DNA of 64,000 nucleotides, taken from positions 5,394,001 through 5,458,000 of the forward strand of contig NZ_JAUSZL010000002.1 of NCBI RefSeq assembly GCF_030817535.1. Reading direction: 5' to 3'. This stretch comes from Streptomyces sp. V3I8. GTDB lineage: Bacteria > Actinomycetota > Actinomycetes > Streptomycetales > Streptomycetaceae. How positions within the stretch are numbered: position 1 is the stretch's first letter; the number at the start of each line of letters is the position of its first letter. Shown here piece after piece: positions 26,032 to 34,508 of this stretch. The notes below the pieces were generated by a model. It had not been told where the DNA came from, did no database searches, and saw nothing but the letters and a program-made list of their open reading frames with translations. Position numbers and translations under genes: made by a program.

Positions 26032-27561
26032 ATGACCAGCAAGAACCTCGGCTCCCGCCGCAGGACCGTCTCCTTCGCCGTCTCCGCGGCCTCCTTCCTG
26101 CTGCTGGGCGGCCTCGGCATCGCCGCCGCGCCCGCCTCCTTCGCGGGCACCCCCGGCGGGACCGCCGCGAACGACCGCAACTCCGACTTCGACGGCGACG
26201 GGTACGACGACGTCCTGATCGGCGCGCCGAAGGGCACCGCCGACGGCAAGGAGGGCGCCGGGTTCGTCACCGTCCAGTACGGGGCGGCCAACGGCATCGG
26301 CACCGCCAAGAGCGCCCCGAAGGCCCGTACCGCGGTCTTCAGCCAGTCCACCGCCGGTGTTCCGGGCACCTCGCAGACGTACGACGCCTTCGGTGCGGCC
26401 GTCGCCACGGGTGACCTCGACGGCGACGGGTACGACGACGCGGTGATCGGGGCGCCCGGCGAGGAGGTCGGTTCGCTGGAGGACGCCGGCCGGGTGACCG
26501 TCCTGTACGGCTCCGGGACCGGGCTGGGCGCCGCCCGCAGCGTCACGATCGCATCCGCGTCCCCGGCCGCCGGGGTCCGCTTCGGCTCCGCCGTCACCGC
26601 GGCCCGGCTGACGGGGGCATCCCCGGGCGACGTCGTCGCCGTGACCGACCACCGCGGCGCCGAGCTGTTCACCTACAGCGCGGGCTCCCTGCGGCACACC
26701 GGCACGCTCGACACGACCGCGCACCCCGCCGGACGCGCCCTCACACCGGCGTACCTGACCACCGGCGACTACGACTCGGACGGCTACGCCGAGCTGGTGA
26801 TCTCGGGGTTCGGCCCCGACGACGACCATGCGCAGGGCTGGTCGGCGGTCTACTCGGGCGGCGAGAGCGGCGTGACCTTCCGGCGCGACCTGCGCGGCGG
26901 TGTCTCCACCGCGTCGGGGGACATCGACGGCGACGGGTACGACGACCTCGTCACGGGCCACCACAGCAGCCCCGACCACGAGGCGGAGGGCATGGCGGGC
27001 GGCATGATCGGCGTCTACTACGGCAGTGACAGCGGCCTCAGGGGCCAGGAGGCTCCTGAGGACGGGACCGAGGAGGCGCCCCAGTACTGGACGCAGAACT
27101 CCCCGGGTGTGCCCGGTGCCGGCGAGCGCGGTGACGCCTGGGGCACCGAGCTCTCCGTCGGCGACGTCGACGGGGACGGTTACGCGGACGTCGCCGTCGG
27201 CGCCCCCGGCGAGGACATCGGCACCGTCGCGGACGCGGGCGCGGTGTGGCTGCTGCGCGGCTCGGCCGAGGGCCTGACGGCCACGGGCGCCCAGTCCTTC
27301 GACCAGAACAGCGCCGAGGTCCCCGGGACCGCGGAGGCCGGTGACGCGTGGGGGCAGCAGGTGCGGCTCGCCGACACGGACCACGACGGCCGCTCCGACC
27401 TGCTGGCCGCCGCGCCGGACGAGGACGGCCACGACGGGGTGGTCTGGCACCTGTCCGCGAGCACGAAGGGCCTCGTCACGACCGGCGCGTGGCTCTACGG
27501 CGCGACCTCGCTCGGCGCTCCGGGCGACGGCGCGGGCTTCGGCGAGGCCGTCGACGAGTGA
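26032..27561 (+). CDS. Secreted FG-GAP (integrin-alpha-like) repeat protein
   Basis: 509 residues. The signal peptide ends near AFAG/ASFA (about residue 38). The mature protein is a beta-propeller of FG-GAP repeats, each with a calcium-binding loop such as DFDGDGYDDVLIGAP, DLDGDGYDDAVIGAP, DVDGDGYADVAVGAP and a weaker DTDHDGRSDLLAAAP. About six blades can be counted. Probably an extracellular adhesion or binding protein, with no catalytic residues evident. The start is the ATG at 26032; the upstream extension of the frame lacks a ribosome site. Confidence 0.88.
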   Translation: MTSKNLGSRRRTVSFAVSAASFLLLGGLGIAAAPASFAGTPGGTAANDRNSDFDGDGYDDVLIGAPKGTADGKEGAGFVTVQYGAANGIGTAKSAPKARTAVFSQSTAGVPGTSQTYDAFGAAVATGDLDGDGYDDAVIGAPGEEVGSLEDAGRVTVLYGSGTGLGAARSVTIASASPAAGVRFGSAVTAARLTGASPGDVVAVTDHRGAELFTYSAGSLRHTGTLDTTAHPAGRALTPAYLTTGDYDSDGYAELVISGFGPDDDHAQGWSAVYSGGESGVTFRRDLRGGVSTASGDIDGDGYDDLVTGHHSSPDHEAEGMAGGMIGVYYGSDSGLRGQEAPEDGTEEAPQYWTQNSPGVPGAGERGDAWGTELSVGDVDGDGYADVAVGAPGEDIGTVADAGAVWLLRGSAEGLTATGAQSFDQNSAEVPGTAEAGDAWGQQVRLADTDHDGRSDLLAAAPDEDGHDGVVWHLSASTKGLVTTGAWLYGATSLGAPGDGAGFGEAVDE

Positions 27562-27689
27562 GGCACCGCCGGGCGCCGGTACGGGGGCCGTCCGGACCGG
27601 GCCCGTCCGGACCGGGCGGGGCCAGGCGGACGGGCTGAGGCCGGGCCCGATGAGACCCGCTGGGGACTGACGAGGCCTGACGGGGGACG

Positions 27690-27775
27690 GCGTATGGGGG
27701 TCGGCCGACGGGGACAGCGTATGGGGGTCGGCGGATGGGGGACGGCCGACGGGGGTCGGCCGATAGGGGGGCGAG
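27690..27775. repeat. G-rich imperfect direct repeats
   Basis: Several copies of a unit like TATGGGGGTCGGC(C/G)GA lie between the convergent FG-GAP gene and the small membrane protein. Runs of five to six G could form quadruplexes. No gene is seen here. Confidence 0.65.
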
Positions 27776-27790
27776 CGTCGGGGGCGGGAC

Positions 27791-28093
27791 TCAGCCCCGC
27801 CGGTCGGCCACGGCCCACGACGCCAGTGCCACGGCCCCGGCCGCCCCGAACACCGCGGGCCACGCCCCGACCTCCCTGGCGAGCGGATGGGAGCCGGCGA
27901 AGGCGGCGACGTACGCGGCGGTCAGCGCCCCGGCCGCCCTCCCTCCCGCCTGCTGCCGCCACCGCTGGGCGGCGGCCGCCCCGGCGGCGGCGAGCACGAC
28001 CCCGCCGAGCTGACGCTTCCTGGTCCAGCGGGCGACCCCGTACCCGCCGATGAGTCCACCGGCGGCCACCGCCGCGGCCGGTACCTTCGCCAT
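27791..28093 (-). CDS. Small glycine/alanine-rich membrane protein
   Basis: 100 residues with hydrophobic segments near 5-22, 30-42, 53-68 and 76-95, the first being AAAVAAGGLIGGYGVARW. Unrecognised family. The start is the ATG at 28093, with AGGAGG 6 bases upstream; the longer reading frame overlaps the divergent repeats and lacks such a site. Confidence 0.7.
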   Translation of the reverse strand: MAKVPAAAVAAGGLIGGYGVARWTRKRQLGGVVLAAAGAAAAQRWRQQAGGRAAGALTAAYVAAFAGSHPLAREVGAWPAVFGAAGAVALASWAVADRRG

Positions 28094-28166
28094 CACTGCC
28101 TCCTGCCGTCGCGTCCGGCGGACTCCTCCGTCCGCCGGTCGGCCGAGACTAACCAACCAGCCTCCC

Positions 28167-29006
28167 TCACCGGACCCCGGCCCGGACCCCCGGCACCACC
28201 TCGCCCGACACCGGCAGCCCCAGCCCCGCCACGGCCCGCGCGACCAGCCGGGCCATCTCGACGGCACCCCGCTCCTGGAAGTGGGTGTTGTCCTGGACCC
28301 CGCCGGGGAAGTTCGGGTACTGCCCCGCGTTCAGCCACAGGAAGATCCCCTTGGAGGCCTCGACGCCGATCCCGTCGAGGTAGGCCCGGCTGGCCGCCGC
28401 CAGGTCGACCAGCGCAGCCCCCTCCTCCTGCGCGACTGCCTTCGCGGCGTCCACGTACGCGGGGAAGGAGACGTTGAACTTCCCGGTGGTCGCGTTGTAG
28501 GAGCGGCGCGAGACGGGCGTGACGACGACCGGTGTCGCCCCGCGCGCCCGGGTCGCCCGGATGTAGTCGTTGCGGAGGTACTCCTTGTAGTCGGCGAGGG
28601 AGGTGTACCGCTCCGCGTTGCCGACGGTGGCGTCGTTGTGCCCGAACTGCACGAACAGGTAGTCACCGGCCTTGATCACCTGGTGGATCGCGGCCAGCCG
28701 CCCCTGCTCGATGAAGGAGCGCGAGCTGCGCCCGCCGATGGCGCGGTTGGCGACGGTGATGTTCGAGGTGAAGTATCCGGACAGTTTCTGTCCCCATCCG
28801 GCCTGGGGGTAGTAACCGGAGCTGTAGGTCTGCGCGGTGGAGTCACTGGCGATGTAGACGGTCCCGGTCGCGGCGACGCCTCCAGGGACACCGGCGGCAC
28901 TGGCGGTACCGGGCAGGCCCAGGGCGCCGAGGACCCCGGCGCCGCCCGCACCCGCGGCACCGATCAGGAACCGCCTACGACTGCCCACACTGGTGTTACG
29001 GCTCAT
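28167..29006 (-). CDS. Exported SGNH hydrolase, rhamnogalacturonan acetylesterase-like
   Basis: 279 residues. A Tat-type signal (SRRRFLIGAAG) cleaves after TASA. The catalytic domain has block I IASDSTAQTY (catalytic Ser), block III FGHND and block V DNTHF (Asp/His), the pattern of rhamnogalacturonan acetylesterases (CAZy CE12). It would remove acetyl groups from pectin-type polysaccharides outside the cell. The start is the ATG at 29006. No other pectin genes are adjacent. Confidence 0.88.
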   Translation of the reverse strand: MSRNTSVGSRRRFLIGAAGAGGAGVLGALGLPGTASAAGVPGGVAATGTVYIASDSTAQTYSSGYYPQAGWGQKLSGYFTSNITVANRAIGGRSSRSFIEQGRLAAIHQVIKAGDYLFVQFGHNDATVGNAERYTSLADYKEYLRNDYIRATRARGATPVVVTPVSRRSYNATTGKFNVSFPAYVDAAKAVAQEEGAALVDLAAASRAYLDGIGVEASKGIFLWLNAGQYPNFPGGVQDNTHFQERGAVEMARLVARAVAGLGLPVSGEVVPGVRAGVR

Positions 29007-29136
29007 CTGCCCACCCTCGTCACGGAGTTGAGGAGCTGTCGCAGAGCGGTGGCAGCCGCGGGCGGAAAGGTTGCCGGGCGGGCGCGGCCTCCTCACGGCA
29101 AGGCGCCGCCCCTCTCACGGCCGGGCGCCGGCCCCC

Positions 29137-29853
29137 TCACGGACGGGCGTCGGCCAGCCAGGTGCGCCAGACGCGCCGGCTGTTGGGCAGCTCGGGCCGG
29201 TCGAGCATCCACAGCACGTACCCGGCGTGCAACCGGGCCCAGGGGTTCTCCGAACGCCGGGCCGCCTCCAGCCGTACGCGCAGGGGAGGCCCGTCGAGAA
29301 CCCGGGCCACCCGCACGTACTCGCGGTCCTTGCAGCGGTAGGCCCGCCGCACGACGATCTCCACGAGGTCGATCAGCTTGGCCCGGGCCACCGGATCCCG
29401 CCCGACGGAGTCCACGGCCAGATCCCGGACGAGCCCCTGCTTCGTCCCCCAGGCCTTGGCGGTGAGGGTCCACTCGTACGGGAACCGGGCCTCCCACTCC
29501 AGGAAGAGCAGGGCGTAGGGCAGCCCCGGCCACTTCGCGATGTCCTCGCAGTCCCACCGGTCCCACAGACCGTCGGGCAGGGAGGAACCCCGGATCCGCA
29601 GGTGCTCCTCGTGGGCCAGCCGCAGGGCCGGAACCCCGTACGGTTCCCGCACCCCCTGCTCCTGCAACGCCAGCAAGGTCGCGTTGAACCGCTCGACGGC
29701 CTCGTCCGTGGCTTTCCTGGCGGCGGCCAGCCGATCCAGTGCGGCGGCCCGCTCGCCGGGATCCTTCGAGATCAGCCCGTACGCCCAGGCCAACCGCTCG
29801 TCCCATGCCCGGGCGTCGTCCCCGTCCGTCCCGCGCCCTGTCTCATGCCCCAT
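29137..29853 (-). CDS. Conserved hypothetical protein, helical
   Basis: About 238 residues, soluble and rich in alpha helix (ERLAWAYGLISKDPGERAAALDRL..., and a repeat-like C-terminal half with tryptophans). No motif I can assign. The ATG at 29853 is my choice; in-frame ATG at 29865 and GTG at 29877 are possible, and none has a strong ribosome site. It converges with nothing and is followed 130 bases later by the pectin-type esterase on the same strand. Confidence 0.65.
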   Translation of the reverse strand: MGHETGRGTDGDDARAWDERLAWAYGLISKDPGERAAALDRLAAARKATDEAVERFNATLLALQEQGVREPYGVPALRLAHEEHLRIRGSSLPDGLWDRWDCEDIAKWPGLPYALLFLEWEARFPYEWTLTAKAWGTKQGLVRDLAVDSVGRDPVARAKLIDLVEIVVRRAYRCKDREYVRVARVLDGPPLRVRLEAARRSENPWARLHAGYVLWMLDRPELPNSRRVWRTWLADARP

Positions 29854-29954
29854 GCACCAGATCATCCCCGAGCACACCGTTCCTAGCCCTCCGGGTACCT
29901 GTACAGGAGGGGAACGTCGTCGGGGCGGCGGGGCGGGAGACGGCGTACGGCCGG

Positions 29955-30323
29955 TCAGGTGCGGTCGTGCAGGGTGATCCGGTAGCCGTCGGGGTCGGCG
30001 AAGGTGAAGGTCCGGCCGAAGGGGCCGTCGACCGGCGCGGAGACGATGGTGTGGCCGTCGGCGGCGAGGGCGTCGTGGATGGCCTGGACGTCCGTGGCGT
30101 GGAGCCAGATCGCGGCACCGATGCCGGGCTGGGCGACGGATGCGAGATCGGTGCCGGGAACGAGGTCGCGCAGTGCGAACGCGATCGGCTTCGTCTCGAA
30201 GACGACGGCGTGCGGAGGTCCGGCCTGCGAGCGGACGAGGCCCAGGTACTGCTCGTAGAACGCCTGCGAGGCGTCGAGGTCGCGGGCCTGGAGCGAGATG
30301 AAGTCGGGGCCGGTGGCGGGCAT
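29955..30323 (-). CDS. VOC-superfamily (glyoxalase-like) protein
   Basis: 122 residues, a single VOC domain: FISLQARDLDASQAFYEQYLGL at the start and TFTFADPDGYRITLHD at the end, with paired beta-alpha-beta-beta-beta modules. Family members are metal-dependent dioxygenases, isomerases or resistance proteins, and the substrate is unknown. The start is the ATG at 30323, with AAGGAG upstream. It is divergent from the MarR gene, and two palindromes in the 60-base gap suggest it is the MarR target. Confidence 0.88.
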   Translation of the reverse strand: MPATGPDFISLQARDLDASQAFYEQYLGLVRSQAGPPHAVVFETKPIAFALRDLVPGTDLASVAQPGIGAAIWLHATDVQAIHDALAADGHTIVSAPVDGPFGRTFTFADPDGYRITLHDRT

Positions 30324-30342
30324 GGCGGTGCTCCTTCTTTTC

Positions 30343-30360
30343 GTGTCAGCTTTCTGACAC
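30343..30360. promoter_or_regulatory. MarR operator 1 (near the VOC gene)
   Basis: GTGTCAGCTTTCTGACAC is a perfect 7-bp inverted repeat around a 4-base centre, 20 bases upstream of the VOC start. It shares TGTCAG/CTGACA arms with the second site 28 bases away. Confidence 0.8.
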
Positions 30361-30370
30361 AGGTCAACCT

Positions 30371-30388
30371 ATGTCAGAATCCTGACAT
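30371..30388. promoter_or_regulatory. MarR operator 2, overlapping the marR start codon
   Basis: ATGTCAGAATCCTGACAT is a perfect 7-bp inverted repeat whose last bases are the start codon of the MarR gene (ATG at 30387). Bound repressor would block both the promoter and the start. Confidence 0.8.
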
Positions 30389-30842
30389 GAATCAAGAGGG
30401 TGTCGACCTGAAGACGTCACTGGGCTACCTGCTGAAAGAGGCGTCGAGCGCTCTGCGCGTGGCCATGGAGGAGGTGCTGCGGCCGCTCGGGATGAGCGTG
30501 ACGCACTACTCCTGCCTCGAACTGCTGTCCCAGCGGCCGGGCTTGTCGAACTCCGAGCTCGCGCGGGGCGCGTTCGTGACGCGGCAGTCGATGAACGTGC
30601 TGCTCCAGAACCTGGAACGAGAGGGCTACGTGACCAGACCCGCACAGGCACCCGTCGGGAAGGTCCTTCCCACGCAGCTCACACCCCGCGGCCGGCAGAG
30701 CCTGGAGCAGGCGACCGCGGCGGTCCGGTCCGTCGAGCTCAGAATGCTGGCCGGCCTGACCGAGGCCGACCGGTCGCACGCGCTCCGGACCCTGCGAAGC
30801 ATGATCCACTCCCTACGCGACGGCAGTGACGGCGGCGCATAG
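30387..30842 (+). CDS. MarR-family transcriptional regulator
   Basis: 151 residues. The MarR winged helix spans about 35-115 (LELLSQRPGLSNSELARGAFVTRQSMNVLLQNLEREG in outline), flanked by dimerisation helices. It likely represses itself and the divergent VOC gene through the two matching palindromes and is released by a small ligand. The start is the ATG at 30387. Confidence 0.9.
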   Translation: MNQEGVDLKTSLGYLLKEASSALRVAMEEVLRPLGMSVTHYSCLELLSQRPGLSNSELARGAFVTRQSMNVLLQNLEREGYVTRPAQAPVGKVLPTQLTPRGRQSLEQATAAVRSVELRMLAGLTEADRSHALRTLRSMIHSLRDGSDGGA

Positions 30843-30947
30843 CCCGTTCCCGATCCCCGGCGCACGTCTCGTCGCGCCCCGGCGGGAGCGCGGACGCCGC
30901 CGCCCTCGTCGACGAGACCGGCGGCGTCAAAGAGCGGTCCGCCCCCC

Positions 30948-31349
30948 TCAGCAGCGCCGCAGACCGTGCGCGGTCGGATCGGCTTCGAATGAACCCGTCG
31001 TGCCCACCCAGTCCGCCGGAACGTATCCCCACTCGTCGTAGTTGGGATGGGCCCAGTCGGCGGCGGTGTGGTACCAGATGGTGTTGCCGCCCCCGTGCAG
31101 TTCGCCACTGGTCCAGCAGTCGAACCAGCTGTAATTCGCCAACAACTGCCCCGTGACGGGGGCTTCATGGCAGGCACCCTTGCGCGTGATGACCGGTGAG
31201 TTGTTCCCGCACCACAACCGGTTGTCGCTCACCCGGACCACGCAGTCGTCGTCTGAGGCGGCACCGGCCGCAGGGGCGGCGATCACACCGCCCACCGTCA
31301 GAGCGAGGGCCGCCGTCCAGAGGGAGAGATGCTTACTGATCCCGGTCAT
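30948..31349 (-). CDS. Secreted SH3-like protein, function unknown
   Basis: 133 residues. The signal peptide ends AAGAA near residue 31. The mature part has six cysteines and a tryptophan-rich segment (WFDCWTSGELHGGG, then WGYVPADWV) with the look of a bacterial SH3 domain. Probably cell-wall associated or antagonistic; unproven. The start is the ATG at 31349. It borders the accessory island. Confidence 0.72.
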   Translation of the reverse strand: MTGISKHLSLWTAALALTVGGVIAAPAAGAASDDDCVVRVSDNRLWCGNNSPVITRKGACHEAPVTGQLLANYSWFDCWTSGELHGGGNTIWYHTAADWAHPNYDEWGYVPADWVGTTGSFEADPTAHGLRRC

Positions 31350-31386
31350 GCACTTACCGTTTTCTCACTGGTTCTCGATCTCGGCC

Positions 31387-32078
31387 TCACATACCGTCCT
31401 GGCCGGTCGGCGGCCTAGTCGTGTCGGAGAGTTTCAGTTCGTCGGACATCCGGGTGACGATCGCGCCCCCGCTATTGCGCACCCAGAAGTCACTGGCCGC
31501 GTCGTCGTCGCTGCTGCGGAGCATGGAGTTCAGCTGGGTCCGGTCACCGGCCGGAATCTCGTAGGTGGGGCCGCGGTTCCACAGGTAGTCCAGCGCGATC
31601 AGGAGTTTGACCACGGAGGCCGACCGGAACTGCATGGCCGGATTCAGCTGCTCGGTGAACGTGCCGGTCTGCCGGTCGAAGACGGCGACTCCCGCCGTCA
31701 CCCCCGCTGGCACCGTGACGGTGGCCGAGGCGCGCGGCGGGACGATGCGGTGTCCGCCGCCGCTGTTGCCGTTGCCGCTGACGGGCTCAGCAGGGCCGTG
31801 CGGGACACCCGCCCGTTGAGGTTGTTGCCGATCTTGGTGTACGCGTAGGTGAGACCGGCCCCGACCGGTTCGGACGTGTTCGCCCAGGTCGCCCCATCGT
31901 CGTCGGAACGGTCGAGGTACGTCGAGCGGTTGGTGGGGGCGTTCTCGATTCGGGCGAAGGAACCGCAGCCGCCGGCACACGACGTGGACTCCGGATAGAG
32001 CCCCTCGTTCGCATAGGTGCCGTAGCCCGCGCTGGCCGCGCCTGGCGTCCGCCCGGTCACCGGCAGCCACCCACTCAC
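31387..32078 (-). pseudogene. Broken secreted serine hydrolase/beta-lactamase-like gene
   Basis: The C-terminal reading frame (31387 to about 31800) has VTAGVAVFDRQTGTFTEQL, RSASVVKLLIALDYLW (the SxxK active-site region) and RSSDDDAASDFW, as in secreted serine hydrolases of the class A beta-lactamase fold. It stops at GQDGM, far short of the usual length. The upstream half is in a different frame (31698-32078, with GTYANEGLYPES and DRSDDDGATW). So there is at least one frameshift near 31800 and a missing C-terminus. No start codon with a ribosome site is evident. It lies beside an insertion element and is probably decayed. Confidence 0.7.
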
Positions 32079-32360
32079 CGACAGCCGCTGAGCCGCCCCG
32101 GCGTGTCGGCGAAACGCGACTGCGCCCGCAAGCCCACCCTTGCAGCCCCACCAACCCGGCCCGCATCCCTACCTCCTGGGCCCCACCTTTCCGGGCCGCA
32201 CGTTCGCTTCTGACCCGTGCTGGAGCGGGCCGGGTCAAGGGTGAAGTGCAATCGCCGCAGGCGACGGCCGCAGGCCGCCGTTTACGCGGCGCGCGGAAGC
32301 ACGACACTGACGAAGAACCGGGCGGCCCCACGATACGTCCGAAGCTTGCGTACCGCGTAC
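32079..32360. other. Gap with no recognisable gene, left edge of the island
   Basis: I see no supported gene, repeat or RNA between the broken hydrolase and the IS element. Coding-like stretches here are frame shadows. It may contain the lost 5' end of the hydrolase. Confidence 0.55.
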
Positions 32361-32363
32361 TAA

Positions 32364-33235
32364 AGCGTGTTACACAAGGCCGTGTTTGGGCAGGTCAGGT
32401 CCTGTGATCACAGTCTTCTGGTCGTGATGCGAGGGCGAGGTTGTGTATGTGGGCGACGGCCTGGACGGCGTGGTAGAGGCCGTCGCCGTGCTGTCGGCAG
32501 TCGCGGAGGATCTTGTAGTTCTTCATGCGGCCGATGACATGTTCCACCCGGGCCCGCACAGTTCGGTGGTCCGCGTTGTCGGCCTCCTCGCCTGGCAGCA
32601 GCCCGCGTTGGGGGCGTTTGCGGTGCGGGGTGACCATGCCGCAGTTGAGGTAGGCGCCGTCGGCTAGCACGGTCACGTCCTGGCAGTGTTCGGCCAGTCC
32701 GGAGGCCCGCCAAGCATGCGCATCCGCGGTGGTGCCCGGCACCGGACGACCTGCCGCGATGACAAGCCGGGTATCCCCGTCCACGATGACCTGCACATTC
32801 GCCGAGAACCGGCAGTTGCGGCTGGACACCCCGACCTTGCGGTCGCGGACCGGGATCAGTGTGCCGTCCACGATCCACAACCGGTCCGCCGCATCGGCCG
32901 GGCGGGCCACGAGCTCCACTGCGAACAGCGGACCCAGCTTCTGAATCACCCGGCACACGGTCGAGGACGAGACACCGAAGAGCAGCCCGAGCTGTCGCAT
33001 GGTCAGGTTCGTGCGGTAGTAAACCGCCACGATCAGGACCCGCTCAGCCAGCGGCAGAGCCCATGGCCGGCCCCGCAGGGTGCCGTTGCCACTCCGCTCC
33101 CGCACCGCCTTCAACAACCGCCCGAACTGCTCCCACCGCAGCCCCGTGAACGTCTCCACCCACACGCGTTCAGCCCTCAGCACCCCAGCCATACACCGGA
33201 GACGCCCAGTTCACGGCCTTGTGCAACATCCTTTA
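32364..33235. mobile_element. IS5-family insertion sequence, copy A
   Basis: An element of about 870 bases contains one transposase gene. The ends are related in inverted orientation: TGTTACACAAGGCCGTG at 32369-32384 and, on the other strand, TGTTGCACAAGGCCGTG at 33212-33228. The outer flanks begin CTAAAG on the left and end CTTTAG on the right, suggesting a short CTAA/TTAG-type target. The size, one-gene layout and transposase match the IS5 family (IS427-like group). Confidence 0.85.
32395..33192 (-). CDS. IS5-family transposase, copy A
   Basis: 265 residues. The N-terminal helix-turn-helix (LTMRQLGLLFGVSSSTVCRVI) is followed by a DDE domain with WIVDGTLIP, VLADGAYLN and the RARVEHVIGRMKNYK motif carrying the glutamate. 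The reading frame is intact, so the element may still be active. It lies between the broken hydrolase and the low-G+C DHPS-like gene. About half the sequence resembles copy B at 36047, but they are different elements. Confidence 0.9.
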   Translation of the reverse strand: MAGVLRAERVWVETFTGLRWEQFGRLLKAVRERSGNGTLRGRPWALPLAERVLIVAVYYRTNLTMRQLGLLFGVSSSTVCRVIQKLGPLFAVELVARPADAADRLWIVDGTLIPVRDRKVGVSSRNCRFSANVQVIVDGDTRLVIAAGRPVPGTTADAHAWRASGLAEHCQDVTVLADGAYLNCGMVTPHRKRPQRGLLPGEEADNADHRTVRARVEHVIGRMKNYKILRDCRQHGDGLYHAVQAVAHIHNLALASRPEDCDHRT

Positions 33236-33269
33236 GAAACGGCAGCCAGGACCGAGTCACCTCGTTATA

Positions 33270-34193
33270 TTAGTCGCTGTTATCTAGGCTAATTTTTTGA
33301 GGTTCGAGTGCCTGTAGAGTAGATAATGTCGCCCTGATTCTAGGAACTTCGTGAGTGCGATATATGCCAGTTCCTCCAAGGTGCGCTAACACCGCAAAAA
33401 AGCTTTCGGCGGTGCGAAATTCATCCTCGAAAAGATTGAATGCATGCGGTAAAGCGTGACAGATGGGGAGGCCAATGCGTCGCAATCGAAATGTATTTAG
33501 TAGGGCTCTGGCCTGATAGCGAGTGCGAACGTCAGCGGTTACAGACTTGTTATGGGAGAAGCCGATTCCAGGGTCGATGGCGATTCGATCGACTCCCATA
33601 GAGCGAGCGTGTTTCACGCGCTTGTCGAAGTAGTCAAGCATTCCTGGGATGGGATCTTCGTGTATGCTCTTTGCGCTCGCGTCTCGAGAGCTATTTCCTT
33701 CGATATAGCACAGGATGATCGTGGCCTGATGGTCGGCCACGATACGAAAAATTTCGTTGTCTGATGTTAACCCGCCGGTGTAATTCAGGATGAGCGCCCC
33801 CGCTTCCAAGGAAGATCTGGCAACGGTAGGGTCATAAGTCTCTATCGAAACAGTTATGCCTTGCGAAGCAAGTTCTCTTATGACTGGCACCAAGGCGGAA
33901 GTCTGTTCGTGCGTTGTGAATCGTACGGTGCGGGGGTTACTCGACTCGGCGCCGATGTCGACGATCTCTGCCCCCTGCGCCGTGAGAATGCGACCTCTTC
34001 GGATGGCAGATTGAGTTGAGGTTGAAATGCTCTCCCGATAGGTTGAGTCTTGCGAAAGATTGATGCACCCCATAATGACAGGGGTGGCGTCGACATCAAT
34101 TTCCCGATCCTTTATTCGAAGCGGGTCGACAGGTAGAGAGAGGTCACTTTCGAATCGTCGAGCCAGATCGACTAAATCGATAAGAGAAATCAT
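33270..34193 (-). CDS. Divergent dihydropteroate-synthase-like protein
   Basis: 307 residues with a pterin-binding TIM-barrel pattern. GCINLSQDS (42-50) matches the NVTPDSF motif, GAESSNPR (81-88) matches GGESTRPG, SIET (116-119), LNYTGG (136-141), DPGIGF (207-212) and RTHEV (279-283). The SRK loop that binds p-aminobenzoate in FolP is replaced, and the first loop is changed. The pterin and phosphate sites look kept while the pABA pocket does not. Base composition is near 50% G+C against about 70% around, and codon 7 is TTA. It looks recently acquired. Whether it makes dihydropteroate, another pterin product, or is a decoy is not known. Confidence 0.8.
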   Translation of the reverse strand: MISLIDLVDLARRFESDLSLPVDPLRIKDREIDVDATPVIMGCINLSQDSTYRESISTSTQSAIRRGRILTAQGAEIVDIGAESSNPRTVRFTTHEQTSALVPVIRELASQGITVSIETYDPTVARSSLEAGALILNYTGGLTSDNEIFRIVADHQATIILCYIEGNSSRDASAKSIHEDPIPGMLDYFDKRVKHARSMGVDRIAIDPGIGFSHNKSVTADVRTRYQARALLNTFRLRRIGLPICHALPHAFNLFEDEFRTAESFFAVLAHLGGTGIYRTHEVPRIRATLSTLQALEPQKISLDNSD

Positions 34194-34328
34194 TTGACCA
34201 CACTCTCAATGGGATGCAGGGAATGTACCACTGTGGATATCTGCTTGGTGAAATGTGAATCAATTTCCCAGAAATTCGCGCGTTGCCTTCTCGCCGTTGC
34301 GGCCGCACGCTCCTACCAGACCACAGTC

Positions 34329-34508
34329 TTACAGCGCCCGTACGAACGCCCGCCAAGTCTGGATGCGGACGGCCACAACAGGACCGTCGACACGCTTTGA
34401 GTCACGTACGCGCAAGCGGTCGGCCACGTGGTTGCACTCGACGCACTCGGTGCCGCTTCCGCCGCTGTACGAGGACTTGAACCAGCGGGACTCGGGCCGT
34501 ATGTCCAT
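34329..34508 (-). CDS. DUF397 protein (59 residues)
   Basis: A small gene missed by most length cut-offs. It begins MDIRPESRWFKSSYSGG, has ECVECNHVADRLRVRDSK and ends QTWRAFVRAL, the full DUF397 pattern. The start ATG (34508-34506) shares one base with the stop TGA of the XRE gene upstream, so it is translationally coupled. XRE/DUF397 pairs are widespread in Streptomyces. The DUF397 protein is thought to bind its XRE partner and control its activity (family knowledge, e.g. the WhiJ-like and BldB-like systems). Confidence 0.93.
   Translation of the reverse strand: MDIRPESRWFKSSYSGGSGTECVECNHVADRLRVRDSKRVDGPVVAVRIQTWRAFVRAL

Noticed and set aside
31698..32078. Separate small gene in this frame
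   Set aside because: It has no ribosome site, ends in frame-shadow residues and joins in composition to the broken serine hydrolase.
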